Part shown: one piece after another, positions 62,542-64,000 of the stretch
Layout: each line of letters starts with the position of its first letter
How positions within the stretch are numbered: position 1 is the stretch's first letter
Assembly (NCBI GenBank): GCA_040880585.1
Contig: JBBDID010000037.1
Span: 1 to 64,000, forward strand
DNA length: 64,000 nt
Source of the DNA: Paracrocinitomix sp040880585
GTDB lineage: Bacteria > Bacteroidota > Bacteroidia > Flavobacteriales_D > Crocinitomicaceae
Direction of reading: 5' to 3'
Made by a program: the position numbers and the translations under genes
The notes under the pieces: model-generated
Database searches by the model: none
What the model was told of the DNA's origin: nothing
Seen by the model: the letters and a program-made list of their open reading frames with translations, nothing else

Positions 62542-64000
62542 TTAATGTCCGCCGTGGTCATTATGTGATTCTTCAGTATGTTCTTCCTCTTGGTGCTCAT
62601 CATGTGCTTCGTGTCCATGGGCAGTTTGAATAGCAGCAAGTGCGTCATTTTGCTCATTTCTCACTTTTACTTTATACCAGATATTCGGTCTAACACCAAT
62701 TTCTTCCAAGGCATGATAAGCTCTGTCCTCTTCTGAGCTTTTTCTCACTGCAGATTCGGTATCATTCCAGTCACCAACAGTAATCGCTCCGGTTGGGCAT
62801 ACATCAGCACAAGCCGTAACAATATCCCCATCTTTTACCATTCGGTCTTCTTTCTTCGCTACCAATTTTCCGGATTGAATTCGTTGTACACAGAAAGAGC
62901 ATTTCTCCATCACTCCTCTTGTTCTAACCACTACATCCGGGTTCAATACCATACGTCCCAGATCATCCTGTGCAGGATTCACCTCAGTAAATTTTCTGTA
63001 AGATGGGTAATTGAACCAGTTAAATCTTCTCACTTTGTACGGACAGTTATTTCCACAATATCTTGTTCCGATACATCTGTTATAGGTCATTTGATTCAAA
63101 CCTTCATTTGAGTGTGTCGTTGCCGCAACCGGGCAAACTGTCTCACATGGAGCGTGATTACAGTGCTGACACATCATTGGCATGTGAACCACTTTTGGAT
63201 TTTCAGCCGGATCCATTAATCCGTCAAATCCTTCTTCATCAAATTGTTTTTTATCTCTTGTTCCTACTGTTGGTTCGATATCAGAAGCGTAATAACGATC
63301 GATCCGCAACCAGTGCATTTCTCTTCCTCTTCTTACTTCATCTTTCCCTACCACCGGTACGTTATTCTCAGACTGACAAGCAATCAAACAAGATCCACAA
63401 CCTATACATGAATTAAGATCAATGGTCATTCCCCATCTGTGTCCGACATGTTTCACCGGATGTTCTTTCCAAAGGTCATATTCCTCTACCGGTTTTTCTT
63501 CGTGATTCCACCCCATGTGTAAGGTATGTTGGTGGTTGTACGCCGATTTCGGTTGTGATTTATAAATATCAAGTGTCGTTTCTTTGACGATAGAGTTTCT
63601 GGCCATTACCGTGCTATGCGTTTGCGTGCACGCTAAATGGTATGTCTCATTTGTTTTAGAGACTTTTCCGTCATAAATATCATAATCGCCGTTTTGTACG
63701 ATTTTGAATGTATTTTCTCCAATTACATCTGTAGAAGGTTCGCCGTAGTATCCCGTTTGCTGATAGGCCGCTTTACCAATTTTTTCTCCATTGGCTCCTC
63801 TTCCGTAACCCAATGCTATTCCAATAGTTCCGGGCGCTTGCCCTGCCTGAGGATAAGCCGGTAATTTCAAAGTAGTTTCTCCTACCGTTACTTCAACCAC
63901 GGTTGATGGTGTCTCCTGACCTAATCCTTGTTCGCAACCTAATTTCTTGATGTCTTCGTAAGACATGGTGACATAATTGTCCCAGGTTACTTTGGTAATG
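62542..64000 (-). CDS. actB: Alternative complex III iron-sulfur subunit ActB, C-terminal part
   Basis: 3' part of actB. The frame stays open to the right edge of the window, so the N-terminal molybdopterin-oxidoreductase-like domain lies outside. The visible Met at 63966 is internal. The part here has the ferredoxin-like domain with four cysteine groups (SCIGCGSCLIACQSENN, CQHCNHAPCETVCP, CIGTRYCGNNCPY, and CSFCVQRIQ with CADVCPTGAI) for three [4Fe-4S] and one [3Fe-4S] cluster as known in the family. The His/Glu-rich tail is HEAHDEHQEEEHTEESHND. It links quinol oxidation to the heme subunits. Confidence 0.94.
   Translation of the reverse strand, partial: ITKVTWDNYVTMSYEDIKKLGCEQGLGQETPSTVVEVTVGETTLKLPAYPQAGQAPGTIGIALGYGRGANGEKIGKAAYQQTGYYGEPSTDVIGENTFKIVQNGDYDIYDGKVSKTNETYHLACTQTHSTVMARNSIVKETTLDIYKSQPKSAYNHQHTLHMGWNHEEKPVEEYDLWKEHPVKHVGHRWGMTIDLNSCIGCGSCLIACQSENNVPVVGKDEVRRGREMHWLRIDRYYASDIEPTVGTRDKKQFDEEGFDGLMDPAENPKVVHMPMMCQHCNHAPCETVCPVAATTHSNEGLNQMTYNRCIGTRYCGNNCPYKVRRFNWFNYPSYRKFTEVNPAQDDLGRMVLNPDVVVRTRGVMEKCSFCVQRIQSGKLVAKKEDRMVKDGDIVTACADVCPTGAITVGDWNDTESAVRKSSEEDRAYHALEEIGVRPNIWYKVKVRNEQNDALAAIQTAHGHEAHDEHQEEEHTEESHNDHGGH

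Overview
The window reads as one chromosomal stretch of an AT-rich Bacteroidota genome, most likely of the order Flavobacteriales. That placement is an inference from several independent marks. Secreted proteins end in type IX secretion (T9SS) sorting domains. There is a MurF-alanine racemase fusion, and an alternative complex III operon joined to cytochrome oxidase genes. Promoters fit the phylum pattern of TTG at -33 and TAnnTTTG at -7. Many lipoproteins carry a short leader ending in SxxC or similar. No rRNA, tRNA, CRISPR array, integrase or transposase gene was found.

Layout. 0-25 kb: a SpoIIE-type phosphatase, a giant alpha-2-macroglobulin, T9SS cargo (including a PKD/SprB-repeat adhesin-like protein), an omega-amidase/transaminase pair, a sufS-sufE-sufT-like iron-sulfur cluster, an RDD membrane protein, a pterin synthase and small lipoproteins. 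25-36 kb: a phosphatase-superfamily enzyme, murF-alr with thymidine kinase, an M28 peptidase, a 1343-residue T9SS protein and an ECF sigma factor. 36-44 kb: a DUF2911 lipoprotein, an inserted AAA ATPase, an M23 peptidase, a tryptophan 2,3-dioxygenase family protein, a membrane protein with its HTH regulator, a DUF3108 protein and two LPS-type glycosyltransferases. 44.6-52 kb: an accessory zone of single genes separated by repeated hairpins, with an AbiE toxin-antitoxin pair and one scaffold gap. 52-64 kb: TatD, a membrane protein, then the minus-strand respiratory operon actB(partial)-actC-actD-actE-actF-coxB-ctaD, ended by a strong terminator.

How the genes work together. The respiratory operon codes for a quinol-oxidising alternative complex III and the heme-copper oxidase that would accept its electrons. 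The suf genes mobilise sulfur for clusters such as those of ActB. The transaminase and omega-amidase overlap and form a plausible keto-acid salvage step. Two convergent gene pairs share bidirectional terminators.

The most unusual content is in the accessory loci. At five places (22.8, 36.6-38.4, 44.5-45.5, 49.7-50.8 and 50.9-52.2 kb) a single non-core gene sits beside a truncated second copy of its neighbour. In three of these the truncated reading frame runs to, or within a few bases of, the start of the accessory gene. In the 48-49.7 kb zone a repeat of about 165 bp, which ends in a REP-like hairpin, recurs three times and separates one-gene units like cassettes. The hairpin alone occurs at further places. 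One copy supplies the last codons of a lipoprotein gene, and another contains the assembly gap.
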